From contig CP070769.1 of assembly GCA_020347085.1 (NCBI GenBank), forward strand, positions 1,204,055-1,218,270: a stretch of 14,216 nt of DNA, given 5' to 3'. Source of the DNA: Desulfobacterales bacterium. GTDB taxonomy: Bacteria > Desulfobacterota > Desulfobacteria > Desulfobacterales > C00003060. Numbering within the stretch: position 1 is the stretch's first letter; every line of letters begins with the position of its first letter. Below the pieces are notes generated by a model, which was not told the origin of the DNA, searched no databases, and worked only from the letters and a program-made list of their open reading frames with translations. Shown here piece by piece: positions 1 through 7,093 of the stretch. The position numbers and the translations under genes were made by a program.

Positions 1-618
1 CTTGACATGATCTCTTAATCCGTTGAACAGAGTCTGCCGACTGACCGTAAGGGTATTGGCCCGAACTGTCAGCGGGGGGACCTGATTGTTTGCGATACAA
101 AGTCGTTTTGTCTCTTCTACACCCAAGCGCTCTACCCATCGTTCCACCAGCCACAAAGGGTGGGATTGTCTCACGGCAATGGCTTTAACCCGATCATCTG
201 CATAATCCGGCAGAGGGATCTCTTTTGCTCTCCGCGCAGCAGATCGCATCACACCGTTTACAAAACGAACCACCCATAACGGGGCTCTATCCTTAGCCAT
301 TTCAACTGAATCGTTTACTGCAGCAGACGGAGGAATACGGGAATGAAAAAGGATTTGATATAGGCCCAGTCGGATAATATTTAAAATGGGTGCATCTATC
401 TTGTGGACAGGCGTCTTCGAGAGTTGGGAGATCACCCAGTCAAGTCGGCTCCGCCAGCGAAGCACACCATAGACCAGTTCAGTGGCCAGGGCCCGGTCTT
501 TCCTGATGAGCTGTGGCTCTCGTTCAAAGGCTTTGCGAAGGAGCTGTTGCGGAAAGGCGTCTGAGCCATCCAGACCATCTAAAACCGACAAGGAGATGCG
601 ACGGGAGATGGCTACCAT
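1..618 (-). CDS. rsmB: RsmB, 16S rRNA m5C967 methyltransferase (N-terminal part)
   Basis: This is the 5' 206 codons of an open frame that continues past the left edge of the window. RsmB methylates C967 of 16S rRNA using S-adenosylmethionine. The part seen is the NusB-like RNA-binding domain and the linker into the methyltransferase domain. Typical family segments are DRALATELVYGVLRWR (about residues 43-58), LGLYQILF followed by RIPPSAAVNDSVE (about 84-105), SHPLWLVERWVERLG (about 152-166) and ANNQVPPLTVRANTL. The catalytic cysteines lie outside the window. The ATG start is 7 bases after the fmt stop codon, so the two genes are almost certainly co-transcribed; fmt-rsmB pairs are common in bacteria. 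No frameshift is seen in this part. Confidence 0.93.
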   Translation of the reverse strand, partial: MVAISRRISLSVLDGLDGSDAFPQQLLRKAFEREPQLIRKDRALATELVYGVLRWRSRLDWVISQLSKTPVHKIDAPILNIIRLGLYQILFHSRIPPSAAVNDSVEMAKDRAPLWVVRFVNGVMRSAARRAKEIPLPDYADDRVKAIAVRQSHPLWLVERWVERLGVEETKRLCIANNQVPPLTVRANTLTVSRQTLFNGLRDHVK

Positions 619-625
619 GGCCTAT

Positions 626-1564
626 CTATCCAAGGCGTGTGCCTGGCGGCACCGGGCAGCCTCTCAAGAAATCTTTTGCCGGCAGACGCTTTGCAGATTC
701 AAGCTGAACCTCCCTCAGCGCCAATATGCCGCGGCCTGTTGCCACATTGAAGTCCCCTGGAAATCCTTCCAAAACAGTACCCGGGCTGTCCTTGGCTGAG
801 CCCTGAAGGTTTTTTGCTTGTAATATCTTAAGCCTCTTGCCAAAGAGAAAGGTAAAGGCCCCGGGCCAAGGGTTCATCCCTCGAATAAAGGCATCTAGGG
901 ATTGCGCATCTTTGGTCCAGTCCATGTGTCCATCTTTTTTCTTAAGTAGAGGTGCGTAGGTCGTACCCGATTTGTCTTGCGGTGTACCCAACAGATTCTC
1001 GGACTTGAGCTTGGTCAACGTCTCGATCAAAAGATGTGCCCCGACCTCGGCCAGCCGTCGGTGAAGACTCCCGGAGGTGTCGTCCGGCCTGATCGCAACC
1101 TTGGCGCTCAACAAGATGTCTCCTGTGTCCATTCCTTCGTCCATCCATATAGTCGTCACACCAGTCTCCTTCTCGCCGTTAATAATTGCCCACTGAACAG
1201 GGGCAGGCCCCCGGTATTTGGGAAGAAGTGATGCATGGATGTTGATCGCCCCAAGGCGAGGAAGCGATAAGAACGACCCCGGCAAGATCCGACCGTAGGC
1301 GACCACAACAAAGATGTCAGGGTCCAGCTCTATGATTTTTTCGATAAACCAGGGTTCCTTGATCCCTTGAGGCTGTACGACGGGATAGCCCAATGTGATG
1401 GCAACCTGTTTGACCGGAGGGGGAAGCAGACGACGCCCACGCCCTTTTTGCCGGTCTGGCTGGGTAACCACCGCACAGACGTTATACTGGTTTTCATGAA
1501 GGGCCTTAAGGGTTGGAACCGAAAAATCCGGTGTACCCATAAATACGATGCGATATCCACTCAT
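626..1564 (-). CDS. fmt: Methionyl-tRNA formyltransferase
   Basis: The protein formylates the amino group of initiator Met-tRNA using 10-formyl-THF. It has 312 residues from the chosen ATG, a normal family length. The N-terminal Rossmann domain has the start motif VFMGTPDFSVP (residues 7-17). The active site appears as N108 and H110 in INIHASLLPKYRG and D146 in MDEGMDTGDIL, matching the Asn-His-Asp triad of E. coli Fmt. The C-terminal OB-like domain (about 210-312) follows. The frame is open upstream to a TTG at 1627, but those 21 extra residues lie before the point where family members start, so the ATG at 1564 is preferred. The Shine-Dalgarno signal is weak. rsmB follows after 7 bases. Confidence 0.96.
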   Translation of the reverse strand: MSGYRIVFMGTPDFSVPTLKALHENQYNVCAVVTQPDRQKGRGRRLLPPPVKQVAITLGYPVVQPQGIKEPWFIEKIIELDPDIFVVVAYGRILPGSFLSLPRLGAINIHASLLPKYRGPAPVQWAIINGEKETGVTTIWMDEGMDTGDILLSAKVAIRPDDTSGSLHRRLAEVGAHLLIETLTKLKSENLLGTPQDKSGTTYAPLLKKKDGHMDWTKDAQSLDAFIRGMNPWPGAFTFLFGKRLKILQAKNLQGSAKDSPGTVLEGFPGDFNVATGRGILALREVQLESAKRLPAKDFLRGCPVPPGTRLG

Positions 1565-2164
1565 ATAGAATCTCACAATTCGGTTGAACACTTGAGCGGT
1601 TGAGTCGTTACCAAATCCTGCGTTCAATACGCGACATGATACCAGCCTGGTAATGATGCCTTAAAACACGAGCCCGTGAGGCTCGGAACGAAAGAGCTGG
1701 CGATTACCCCGTAAGCATATTCAGCTTCATCTTGACGTATAAATTAGCGCCAGAGGAGGACATTTGTGGCGCATCTGAATTTCTAGTGTCTCGTCTCTGA
1801 AATAACTTTAATTACTATAACGCGAGCCGAAAGCCTTTTCCGAGCGACATTGAGCATTTTCGGGCACGGAGTGAAGCTCTGCGCTATGAGGCGTCAGTTG
1901 AGTGCAGCGTAAGAAACCATAAACTGTTTGAGGGCCTTAGGCCCGAGTTTAGTGCAAGGGTTGCGCCTGACGGCTTGACACAAAGTGAAGCTTGCGCCAA
2001 AAGAGGCACTTCGTGCTATGAATTAGCGGAACGAAGCTGACGTCCCGAAAATGGTCACGGAGCAAGGAAAATGGCTTGATGGCAAAGACATATTTTTCGA
2101 ACTAACTTGTGAGACAGAACAATAGCTTATTACAAACACTGCCGACAATCAACCATGCGCCCTG
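1565..2164. other. Gene-free interval with several palindromes
   Basis: I see no credible gene between nfi and fmt. The interval holds a hairpin with stem CGAGCC/GGCTCG (1669-1685), which on the minus strand is followed by TGTTTT and could be a weak terminator. It also holds a stem GCGCCA/TGGCGC (1747-1772) enclosing AGGAGGA, and the nested palindromic element listed at 1855-2053. The fmt promoter on the minus strand should lie here, but I could not single out a convincing -35/-10 pair. Confidence 0.6.
1855..2053. repeat. Nested palindromic element, about 200 bp
   Basis: The outer arms are CATTTTCGGG (1855-1864) and its exact complement CCCGAAAATG (2044-2053). Similarity continues imperfectly inward for about 20 more bases. 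Inside are CGTCAG (1892-1897) against CTGACG (1967-1972). Within that is a compact hairpin with AAACT/AGTTT flanking GGGCC-TTA-GGCCC (1921-1950). A further small hairpin, GCAC-TTC-GTGC, lies near 2006-2016. Stems nested in this way suggest one folded RNA or a miniature inverted-repeat element. No protein frame fits. It differs in sequence from the other repeats in this window. Confidence 0.5.
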
Positions 2165-2842
2165 TTACCTCCCTTCAAGACGCAGCCGGTTAACAGCAAT
2201 GTGTGCCTGGCGTGTTGGTTCGGGAAGCTTGTATCCCCTGCAGCAACTCAGAACGAGACGGATCGACTCTTCCAGGGTAATAGCGTGTCCGGGTGATACG
2301 AAGACCGGTTTAACCTGTTCCCGGGTTCTCACTACCCCACCAACAACCCGTCCCCGATTTGTCAACAAAACCGCACTTCCCCGGGTTTCAGGCAGCGAGG
2401 GATATGTTCCGACAAGGCTTGTCTTGGCGCAGCCAATACTTGGACAGTTAAGGATTAAGCCCATATGCGATGCCAGTCCCATCCCTCTGGGATGGGCAAT
2501 GCCTTGACCATCAAAGATGATCACGTCTGGTTTCCAGCGAATCTTCCTGAAAGCTTTCGTGAGCGCGGGTGCCTCGCGAAAGGACAGGAGCCCGGGCACA
2601 TATGGGAATTTCACTGTATCAGTGGCCAGGGCCTGGTCAGTCAGGACAAGGTCCGGAAAACTAAATACCAGGACTGCCGCATAGACTTCCTCGCCCTGCT
2701 TTTGATAAGAAACATCGGCCCCGGCGATCGTCTTCACTGGCTTTGTGAGAGGCAGCTGGCGAACCTGGCCACGGAGGCGCCTTTGAACTTCCACCGCTTC
2801 CTTACAGGGAAGGTCCCAGGAATGGAGTGTGCGAATTTTCAC
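2165..2842 (-). CDS. nfi: Endonuclease V (deoxyinosine 3' endonuclease)
   Basis: Endonuclease V nicks DNA (and RNA) one nucleotide 3' of inosine in repair of deaminated adenine. From the GTG at 2842 the protein has 225 residues, close to the roughly 223-225 usual in the family. The acidic catalytic residues are D43 (AGADVSY), E90 (PYVPGLLSFREAP) and D111 (FDGQGIAHPRG). The downstream motifs SIGCAKTSLVG and GYKLPEPTRQAH are also typical. The frame stays open upstream to 3052, but those codons are only the translation of the hairpin repeat at 2894-2970 and have no family likeness, so they are excluded. The Shine-Dalgarno signal before the GTG is poor (GAAGG about 17 bases upstream), so the exact start is uncertain. 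The NUDIX gene upstream ends at 3068. Confidence 0.93.
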   Translation of the reverse strand: MKIRTLHSWDLPCKEAVEVQRRLRGQVRQLPLTKPVKTIAGADVSYQKQGEEVYAAVLVFSFPDLVLTDQALATDTVKFPYVPGLLSFREAPALTKAFRKIRWKPDVIIFDGQGIAHPRGMGLASHMGLILNCPSIGCAKTSLVGTYPSLPETRGSAVLLTNRGRVVGGVVRTREQVKPVFVSPGHAITLEESIRLVLSCCRGYKLPEPTRQAHIAVNRLRLEGR

Positions 2843-2893
2843 CGTATCAGATAAGCTTGCCTTCGATTGTGCTACCGATTCATGATCCCAGAA

Positions 2894-2970
2894 GTGAAGC
2901 CTCCCCGCCCTAAAGGACCGGGGGTTCTGCCCTACGGCAGCACTGCGTGTTCGGGGAGCGAGCCGGTCAA
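2894..2970 (+). repeat. GTGA-hairpin repeat, copy A (HEARO/omega-RNA-like)
   Basis: This is a short copy of the four-member family. It begins GTGA-AGCCTCCCCGCCC, forms a first hairpin with loop TAAA and a partly mismatched 3' arm, then a second hairpin CTGCC/GGCAG, and ends GAGCCGGTCAA. It lies between the NUDIX gene and the likely start of nfi, on the strand opposite to both, so the nfi leader transcript would contain its complement. Confidence 0.75.
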
Positions 2971-3067
2971 AACCCGGACAGGCTATAGCACGGCACAAAA
3001 TTGTCTCATGCAGAAGCCCCCCGACATTGGGCCGTTTGGACAGCACCCTCATTAAATCGCACGGGGG

Positions 3068-3616
3068 TCACAGGTATTGCGTCGCCATCAACATGTACCA
3101 CGGCCCACCGCCTATGACGTCCCCTCTTGCGGCTGCTTCCTTGAAAAAGGGTCCCAGTTGATCCTTTTTCACCCGGTGGACTTCAATTTTTTCCGAGGGC
3201 TCGAGTTCCTGTTCCTTGGGCGTCGCATCCTCCTCCAGCTCCACAATTACGCAGTACGCTGTCTCTTTAATCAGTGCACTGTTCAGGGTTAGCTCGGGGG
3301 AGATCTGTACAACGCTTCCCTCGTAGCCAGTCTCCTCTTCAAGCTCACGAAGGGCACACGTCGCAATTTCCTCATCATCCGAGATAACCCCTGCGGGAAA
3401 GCCTATCACATGGCAATCTAGAATAACTCTATACTGCCTGATAAAGATCAAGTCCCCTGATTCTTTGAACCGCGGCATGATAAGGACCGAGCTGCGGGCA
3501 TTAATACGCTCGATATAATCCCAGTTCAGGACTTGCCCGTTGTCGTTTTCATAAATGACCCTTCTGGGTCTGATCCACGGACTTTCCACGAAGTCCACGG
3601 TCTTAAGGATGTTCAT
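3068..3616 (-). CDS. NUDIX hydrolase, ADP-ribose pyrophosphatase-like
   Basis: This cytoplasmic enzyme is likely to hydrolyse nucleoside diphosphates linked to another moiety, such as ADP-ribose. It has 182 residues. A complete Nudix box runs from G76 to Y98 (GX5EX7REUXEEXGU), with catalytic RELEEETGY at 90-98 and the preceding GFPAG loop typical of ADP-ribose pyrophosphatases. The substrate cannot be fixed from sequence. The ATG at 3616 is chosen because GAGG lies about 6 bases upstream and the first residues resemble the family; the longer frame from 3688 adds 24 unlikely residues. Its start overlaps the last 14 bases of the membrane protein gene, which points to translational coupling. Confidence 0.9.
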   Translation of the reverse strand: MNILKTVDFVESPWIRPRRVIYENDNGQVLNWDYIERINARSSVLIMPRFKESGDLIFIRQYRVILDCHVIGFPAGVISDDEEIATCALRELEEETGYEGSVVQISPELTLNSALIKETAYCVIVELEEDATPKEQELEPSEKIEVHRVKKDQLGPFFKEAAARGDVIGGGPWYMLMATQYL

Positions 3617-4757
3617 GCGGCACCTCGTCTGCGTAAACACGTTGGTTCGTCTCAACCCCTGCACCTTCTTCTCCGGATCTATCTTCAATGGTTTCGTGGG
3701 CTACTTGAAGAACATTAACCCCAGTGACAATGGCGGAAATAAGACCTACAATGATCACAGGAAGCATCTGTATAACGTGAGTGGCCAGGGTGAACCCCGC
3801 AGCCTCCTTGGCGCGGACACCAAAGATGAGGAGTGCAAACACGCCTCCCGCCTCCCAAAGCCCCCAGAAACCCGGTGCAGAGGGAAGCGAAATAAAGAAG
3901 CAAAGGATGACCATCATCCCATACATTTCGAGAAACGACAGTTCTATGCCTGGGCAGCCAAAAGCCATAACATAATAAGAAGCCCCGCCCACTATCCACA
4001 CCAAAAATGAAAGCCCAAGGCAAAGACCTACCTTTTTCGGGCTCTTTAGCAGGTCGAATCCAGCGGATAGGTTGTCGAAAATGTGCACGAGTCTTACACA
4101 AAGTTTCTCCCTGACTTTCTCCTTAAAGGAGCTACTGGCAAGAAAAAGCAGCCCTGGCAGCCATAGGATAGCCTGTCTTATGAATTTGTGACTCTGTTTA
4201 ACACTCACCAGGGCAATGCACACCATCAGTCCCAAACACAACTGCAGCGTTGTCATGCCCACTTTTTCAAGCATGGCCTTGTTCAGATGATAGTTGCCGA
4301 ACGTTAGATCAAGCGTTGGGTTGATTTCAACCGTAGCAAGAACGACAACAAAAGATATGAGCAGCACAAGGACATCAAAGACCCGTTCAGCCCCTACCGT
4401 GGCCAGTACCTTGGAAAACGCAACCCTTTCCTTCTTGTACAAGATAGCCGGTCGGGCCAATTCTCCTACCCGGCCTGGCAAAAGGCAGTTGAGCATGAAG
4501 CCAATCATAAGGGGGTGATGTGCATTCCAAAAGCTCGTCTTCTTGAATGGACTGAGAAGAATCTGCCACCTGACGACTCTGATCACAAAACCCACGAGTG
4601 TAATCGTTACTGCAGGGATGACCCACCAGTAATTCACGCTTTCTAAATAGCCAACCAGCTCCGGCAGGGGAATATTCTTGAAGACCACATAAAGGGCAAT
4701 ACCAGACAGCAGAAGCCCTGTGAAAAGAGTCAAGATGATTTTTTTTCTCTTGAACAT
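3603..4757 (-). CDS. UPF0104 / lysylphosphatidylglycerol synthase TM-region family membrane protein
   Basis: This is a 384-residue polytopic inner-membrane protein of the family (PF03706-type) that includes the flippase part of MprF and AglD-like proteins. I count about eight hydrophobic segments, starting with residues 7-26 and 44-62. The family motif is clear: FMLNCLLPGRVGELARP (87-103), followed by the basic stretch LYKKERVAFSKVLATVGAERVFD (ERVFD at 124-128). Later segments include a Gly/Pro-rich turn, FFISLPSAPGFWGLWEAG, also typical. Members are thought to move lipids or lipid-linked molecules across the membrane; the substrate here is unknown. The tail (about 350-384) is acidic and hydrophilic. 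The start at 4757 is inferred because the 58 upstream residues overlap the end of ribF and lack hydrophobic or family character. Confidence 0.88.
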   Translation of the reverse strand: MFKRKKIILTLFTGLLLSGIALYVVFKNIPLPELVGYLESVNYWWVIPAVTITLVGFVIRVVRWQILLSPFKKTSFWNAHHPLMIGFMLNCLLPGRVGELARPAILYKKERVAFSKVLATVGAERVFDVLVLLISFVVVLATVEINPTLDLTFGNYHLNKAMLEKVGMTTLQLCLGLMVCIALVSVKQSHKFIRQAILWLPGLLFLASSSFKEKVREKLCVRLVHIFDNLSAGFDLLKSPKKVGLCLGLSFLVWIVGGASYYVMAFGCPGIELSFLEMYGMMVILCFFISLPSAPGFWGLWEAGGVFALLIFGVRAKEAAGFTLATHVIQMLPVIIVGLISAIVTGVNVLQVAHETIEDRSGEEGAGVETNQRVYADEVPHEHP

Positions 4758-4824
4758 AATAGATGTGTGGCCTGGAGTGGATACGTTTAGAAATAGGGGA
4801 ATTTTGGATAGAAAGAAAACATTA

Positions 4825-5754
4825 TTAGTCTTTGGACAAAAGCTCCCGGGCCTTTTCAATATCCTGCTTGATCTGAGCTGCCAGCAATGCAGGTCCTGAA
4901 AACTTCTTTTCGTCTCTGAGGCGGCGGACAAAGTTCAGGCGGATGGGATGGTCATAGATTATCTTATCAAAATCGAAGAGGTGTACCTCCACGCCGAACT
5001 GACCGTTCTGAAAAGTAGGGCTATATCCGATATTGGCCACGCCATTGTACAGGGCGTTATCGTGTTCCACGGTCACAGCATAGACCCCTGTCTTGGGACA
5101 GAGTTCATCATATAGCGTTAGGTTGGCGGTGGGAAATCCCAACAACCTTGCTCCGCGATCACGGCCACGGATAACTATTCCACGCACCTGATAATGGCGC
5201 CCCAAAAGTTTTTGAGCCTCCTCTACCCTGCCCTCCCTGACCAAATTTCTGATTTCAGTGCTGCTAATGCGCCGGCCTTCTAGTTCAATCCATCCTGAGA
5301 TGATCACCTCAAAACCAAGGGCAACAGCCATCTCCCTTAACAAAGAAACGTCCCCCTCACGCCTTTGACCGAAGGAGTAATCCTGCCCTACGACAATTGC
5401 TTTCATGCCAATGAGTTCGCACAGGATGTCTTTCACAAAAGTGCGAGCGGGGGTGGCCGCAAACTCCCGGGTAAATGGAATGCATATGAGTGTATCTACG
5501 CCTGTTTCGCCAATCAATTCAACCTTTTGCTCATAGAGCGTTATAAGGGGGAAGTGCTTGTTGGAGTTAATGACCCGGATGGGATGGGGCTCAAACGTCA
5601 GGATGACAGAGGTGCCGTCGATGCTTTCCGCCTTGTCAATGACCTGACGGAAAAGGGCTTGGTGCCCCACATGAACCCCGTCAAAGTTGCCTGTGGTCAC
5701 AACGGCATTCTTAAATGGACCAGAGATTTCCCTGAGATTGTTTATAATTTGCAT
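4825..5754 (-). CDS. ribF: Bifunctional riboflavin kinase / FAD synthetase
   Basis: RibF phosphorylates riboflavin to FMN and adenylates FMN to FAD. It has 309 residues, a normal length. The N-terminal FMN adenylyltransferase domain (about 15-175) shows TGNFDGVHVGH (21-31, with the nucleotidyltransferase HxGH-type site), FEPHP (54-58) and ISSTEIRNLV (163-172). The C-terminal riboflavin kinase domain (about 183-305) shows GIVIRGRDRGARLLGFPTANL, with PTAN at 208-211, then GVANIGYSPTF and VEVHLFDF. All key segments are intact. It is the first gene of the minus-strand block, with the membrane protein gene starting about 67 bases downstream. It diverges from the tRNA-Leu gene, so its promoter should lie between 5755 and 5850. 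Confidence 0.97.
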   Translation of the reverse strand: MQIINNLREISGPFKNAVVTTGNFDGVHVGHQALFRQVIDKAESIDGTSVILTFEPHPIRVINSNKHFPLITLYEQKVELIGETGVDTLICIPFTREFAATPARTFVKDILCELIGMKAIVVGQDYSFGQRREGDVSLLREMAVALGFEVIISGWIELEGRRISSTEIRNLVREGRVEEAQKLLGRHYQVRGIVIRGRDRGARLLGFPTANLTLYDELCPKTGVYAVTVEHDNALYNGVANIGYSPTFQNGQFGVEVHLFDFDKIIYDHPIRLNFVRRLRDEKKFSGPALLAAQIKQDIEKARELLSKD

Positions 5755-5776
5755 GCTTAATCCGATTACCTCTTGC

Positions 5777-5807
5777 TTGACAAGTAATTTAAACCTATAT
5801 ATATAAT
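5777..5807 (+). promoter_or_regulatory. Sigma70-like promoter of tRNA-Leu
   Basis: A perfect TTGACA (5777-5782) is followed by a TATATATATAAT tract. TATATA at 5800-5805 gives 17-base spacing, and TATAAT at 5802-5807 gives 19. The tRNA begins about 43 bases after the -10. This is the strongest promoter-like site I see in the window and suits a stable RNA gene. Confidence 0.75.
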
Positions 5808-5849
5808 GCAGTCACGTTACAAAATCAATCCTTTTGTGCCTTCCGAAAT

Positions 5850-5936
5850 GCCGAAGTGGCGGAATTGGTAGACGCGCTAGGTTCAGGGTCTAGTGGGTGT
5901 AGGCCCGTGGGGGTTCGAGTCCCCCCTTCGGCACCA
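5850..5936 (+). tRNA. tRNA-Leu (anticodon CAG)
   Basis: The cloverleaf is complete. The acceptor stem GCCGAAG pairs with CTTCGGC, followed by discriminator A and an encoded CCA. The anticodon stem CTAGG pairs with TCTAG around loop TTCAGGG, giving anticodon CAG at 5884-5886. The T arm contains GGTTCGAGTCC, and there is a long variable arm as expected for leucine tRNA (87 bases in all). The 3' end lies 8 bases from the stop codon of an integrase remnant, so this tRNA is the likely attachment site of a former integrated element. Confidence 0.97.
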
Positions 5937-5944
5937 CTGTAATT

Positions 5945-6181
5945 TCAACCAGTTACCTTAGCACGAGTTGGCGGGTCTGATTGCTGTGAGCCTTCTTGGG
6001 TAACGTTTTGGGTAACCCTTGCAAGATAGGCCTGTAATGGCTCAACAGCTCGCCGGGCATCCTCTGCATCAACTGTATTGTAGCGGTCGAACATCTCCCT
6101 TGTTGAGTGGCCCGTGATCTCCATGATAACTGATTCCGGCACACCTGATTTCCTCATATACGTCTTGAAGGGGTGTCTCAA
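5945..6181 (-). pseudogene. Tyrosine recombinase (integrase), C-terminal remnant
   Basis: Only about 78 codons of the catalytic C-terminus remain. They read LRHPFKTYMRKSGVPES, then VIMEITGHSTREMFDRYNTVD. The visible active-site pieces are the LRH box (Arg at residue 2), GHS with H25, and the likely nucleophile Y34. The first arginine box, the N-terminal DNA-binding domains and any start codon are missing. The reading frame is cut where repeat copy B begins (GTGA at 6182). Upstream sequence on the minus strand shows no integrase-like frame that I recognise. The position, tail to tail with tRNA-Leu, is classic for an integrase at the edge of a tRNA-integrated island. It cannot make an active recombinase. 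Confidence 0.88.
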
Positions 6182-6257
6182 GTGAAGCCTCCCCGCCCTA
6201 AAGGGCGGGGCTTCTGCCCTGCGGCAGCACTGCGTGTCCAGGGAGCGAGCCGGTCAA
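6182..6257 (+). repeat. GTGA-hairpin repeat, copy B (HEARO/omega-RNA-like)
   Basis: This is the cleanest short copy. After GTGA comes an 8-bp perfect stem CCCCGCCC/GGGCGGGG with loop TAAA, nested in GAAG/CTTC, then CTGCC-CTGC-GGCAG, then a degenerate segment and the end GAGCCGGTCAA. It abuts the broken integrase frame. Sequence immediately 5' of GTGA codes for the integrase LRH box. Confidence 0.8.
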
Positions 6258-6341
6258 ATCACCTCCTTTAACCTTTTGTCTGACGGTTACGTCCGTTTAC
6301 TCGGCCTCCTTTCTGTTTGGGCTTTTTCCATTTGAAACCCG

Positions 6342-6369
6342 TTGACTTGGCACGAACTCTGCATATTAA
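6342..6369 (+). promoter_or_regulatory. Putative sigma70 promoter of the PilZ gene
   Basis: TTGACT (6342-6347) and TATTAA (6364-6369) are separated by 16 bases, about 50 bases before the PilZ start codon. The match is fair and rests on consensus alone. Confidence 0.45.
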
Positions 6370-6419
6370 CCCGGAATCACCGCCGTTCTGAATTACAAAT
6401 CTGCTGAGGAGGTTGTATT

Positions 6420-6794
6420 ATGCTGAGTAAAAAAGTTCAGGTTGAACGAAGGAAACATAAACGGTTTCGGGTTCAGGACGGCGCATTTGTTATGCTCCGG
6501 CCCTCTCATTCCCATATGGGACGCATTGTAGATATCAGCATGAGTGGACTTGCGTTTGAGTGTTTTGGTGAGGAAGAGCCAGCAACCCGTCCGAAAGAAT
6601 TAGAAATCTTCGTGACGGATAGTAGTTTCCGTCTAAACATGCCTTGTCAACTCGTTTATGGGTTGCCAACCTATGAAAGCCCTTTGACTTCTTACAAAAA
6701 AAAGCGATGTGGCGTGCAATTTGGCGACTTAACGGAGTACCAGACATCTCTGCTAGCAGATTTTATCGAGCACCATACCCTAGGTGAGGTGTAA
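6420..6794 (+). CDS. PilZ domain protein (c-di-GMP binding)
   Basis: This is a 124-residue single-domain PilZ protein. The c-di-GMP-binding signature is present as R11-K-H-K-R15 (RxxxR) and D38-I-S40-M-S42-G43 (DxSxxG), followed by beta-strand-rich sequence and KRCGVQFGDL near 95-104. PilZ proteins act as receptors that change motility, secretion or surface polysaccharide when c-di-GMP rises; the partner here is unknown. A strong Shine-Dalgarno GAGGAGG (6406-6412) lies 7 bases before the ATG, confirming the start. It lies within the inferred island and is followed about 60 bases later by a small Cys-rich gene. Confidence 0.88.
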   Translation: MLSKKVQVERRKHKRFRVQDGAFVMLRPSHSHMGRIVDISMSGLAFECFGEEEPATRPKELEIFVTDSSFRLNMPCQLVYGLPTYESPLTSYKKKRCGVQFGDLTEYQTSLLADFIEHHTLGEV

Positions 6795-6856
6795 GTCTAA
6801 CGTGTAGGCTAATATGGTATTGTCAAAGAAGTGACACAATTCCAAGGAGTTTGCAC

Positions 6857-7093
6857 ATGGAACAGGCATATGCGCAGAAAATGCAGCAGCTCGCAGAATA
6901 CTGCCCGCAAGATTGTAAATTTCACAGGCATGGTATTGAAAATCTGTGTAAGGTAAAAGATGTTGGCCTTGTAACTTTCGTCCAATGTTTAGAAAAGAAG
7001 CCGTCTGTGTGCAACTGCTCGGTCTGTTTTGCGGATTCATGGTTTTGTTCATGTGCCCCTCTGATCTACATGGCTAAGAAACTAAAGGATTAG
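6857..7093 (+). CDS. Small Cys-rich protein, possible metal-binding
   Basis: I do not recognise a named family, but the pattern looks like a small protein type I associate with sulfate reducers. From the ATG it has 78 residues with about eight cysteines: CPQDC near 16-20, LCK near 31, VQCLE near 43, then CNCSVC, FCSC and CAP spread over about 52-68. It has no signal peptide or membrane segment. AAGGAG at 6844-6849 lies 7 bases before the ATG, so this start is preferred over an in-frame TTG at 6851. Spacing of the cysteines suggests zinc or iron-sulfur binding, which is inference. A broken relative lies at 7429-7612. Confidence 0.75.
   Translation: MEQAYAQKMQQLAEYCPQDCKFHRHGIENLCKVKDVGLVTFVQCLEKKPSVCNCSVCFADSWFCSCAPLIYMAKKLKD

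Noticed and set aside
1565..1627. TTG-started N-terminal extension of fmt.
   Set aside because: Family members begin a few residues before VFMGTPDFS, and the ATG at 1564 fits that point.
6258..6400. The missing 5' part of the integrase on the minus strand beyond repeat copy B.
   Set aside because: I saw no integrase-like frame there; this stretch looks like the PilZ promoter region.
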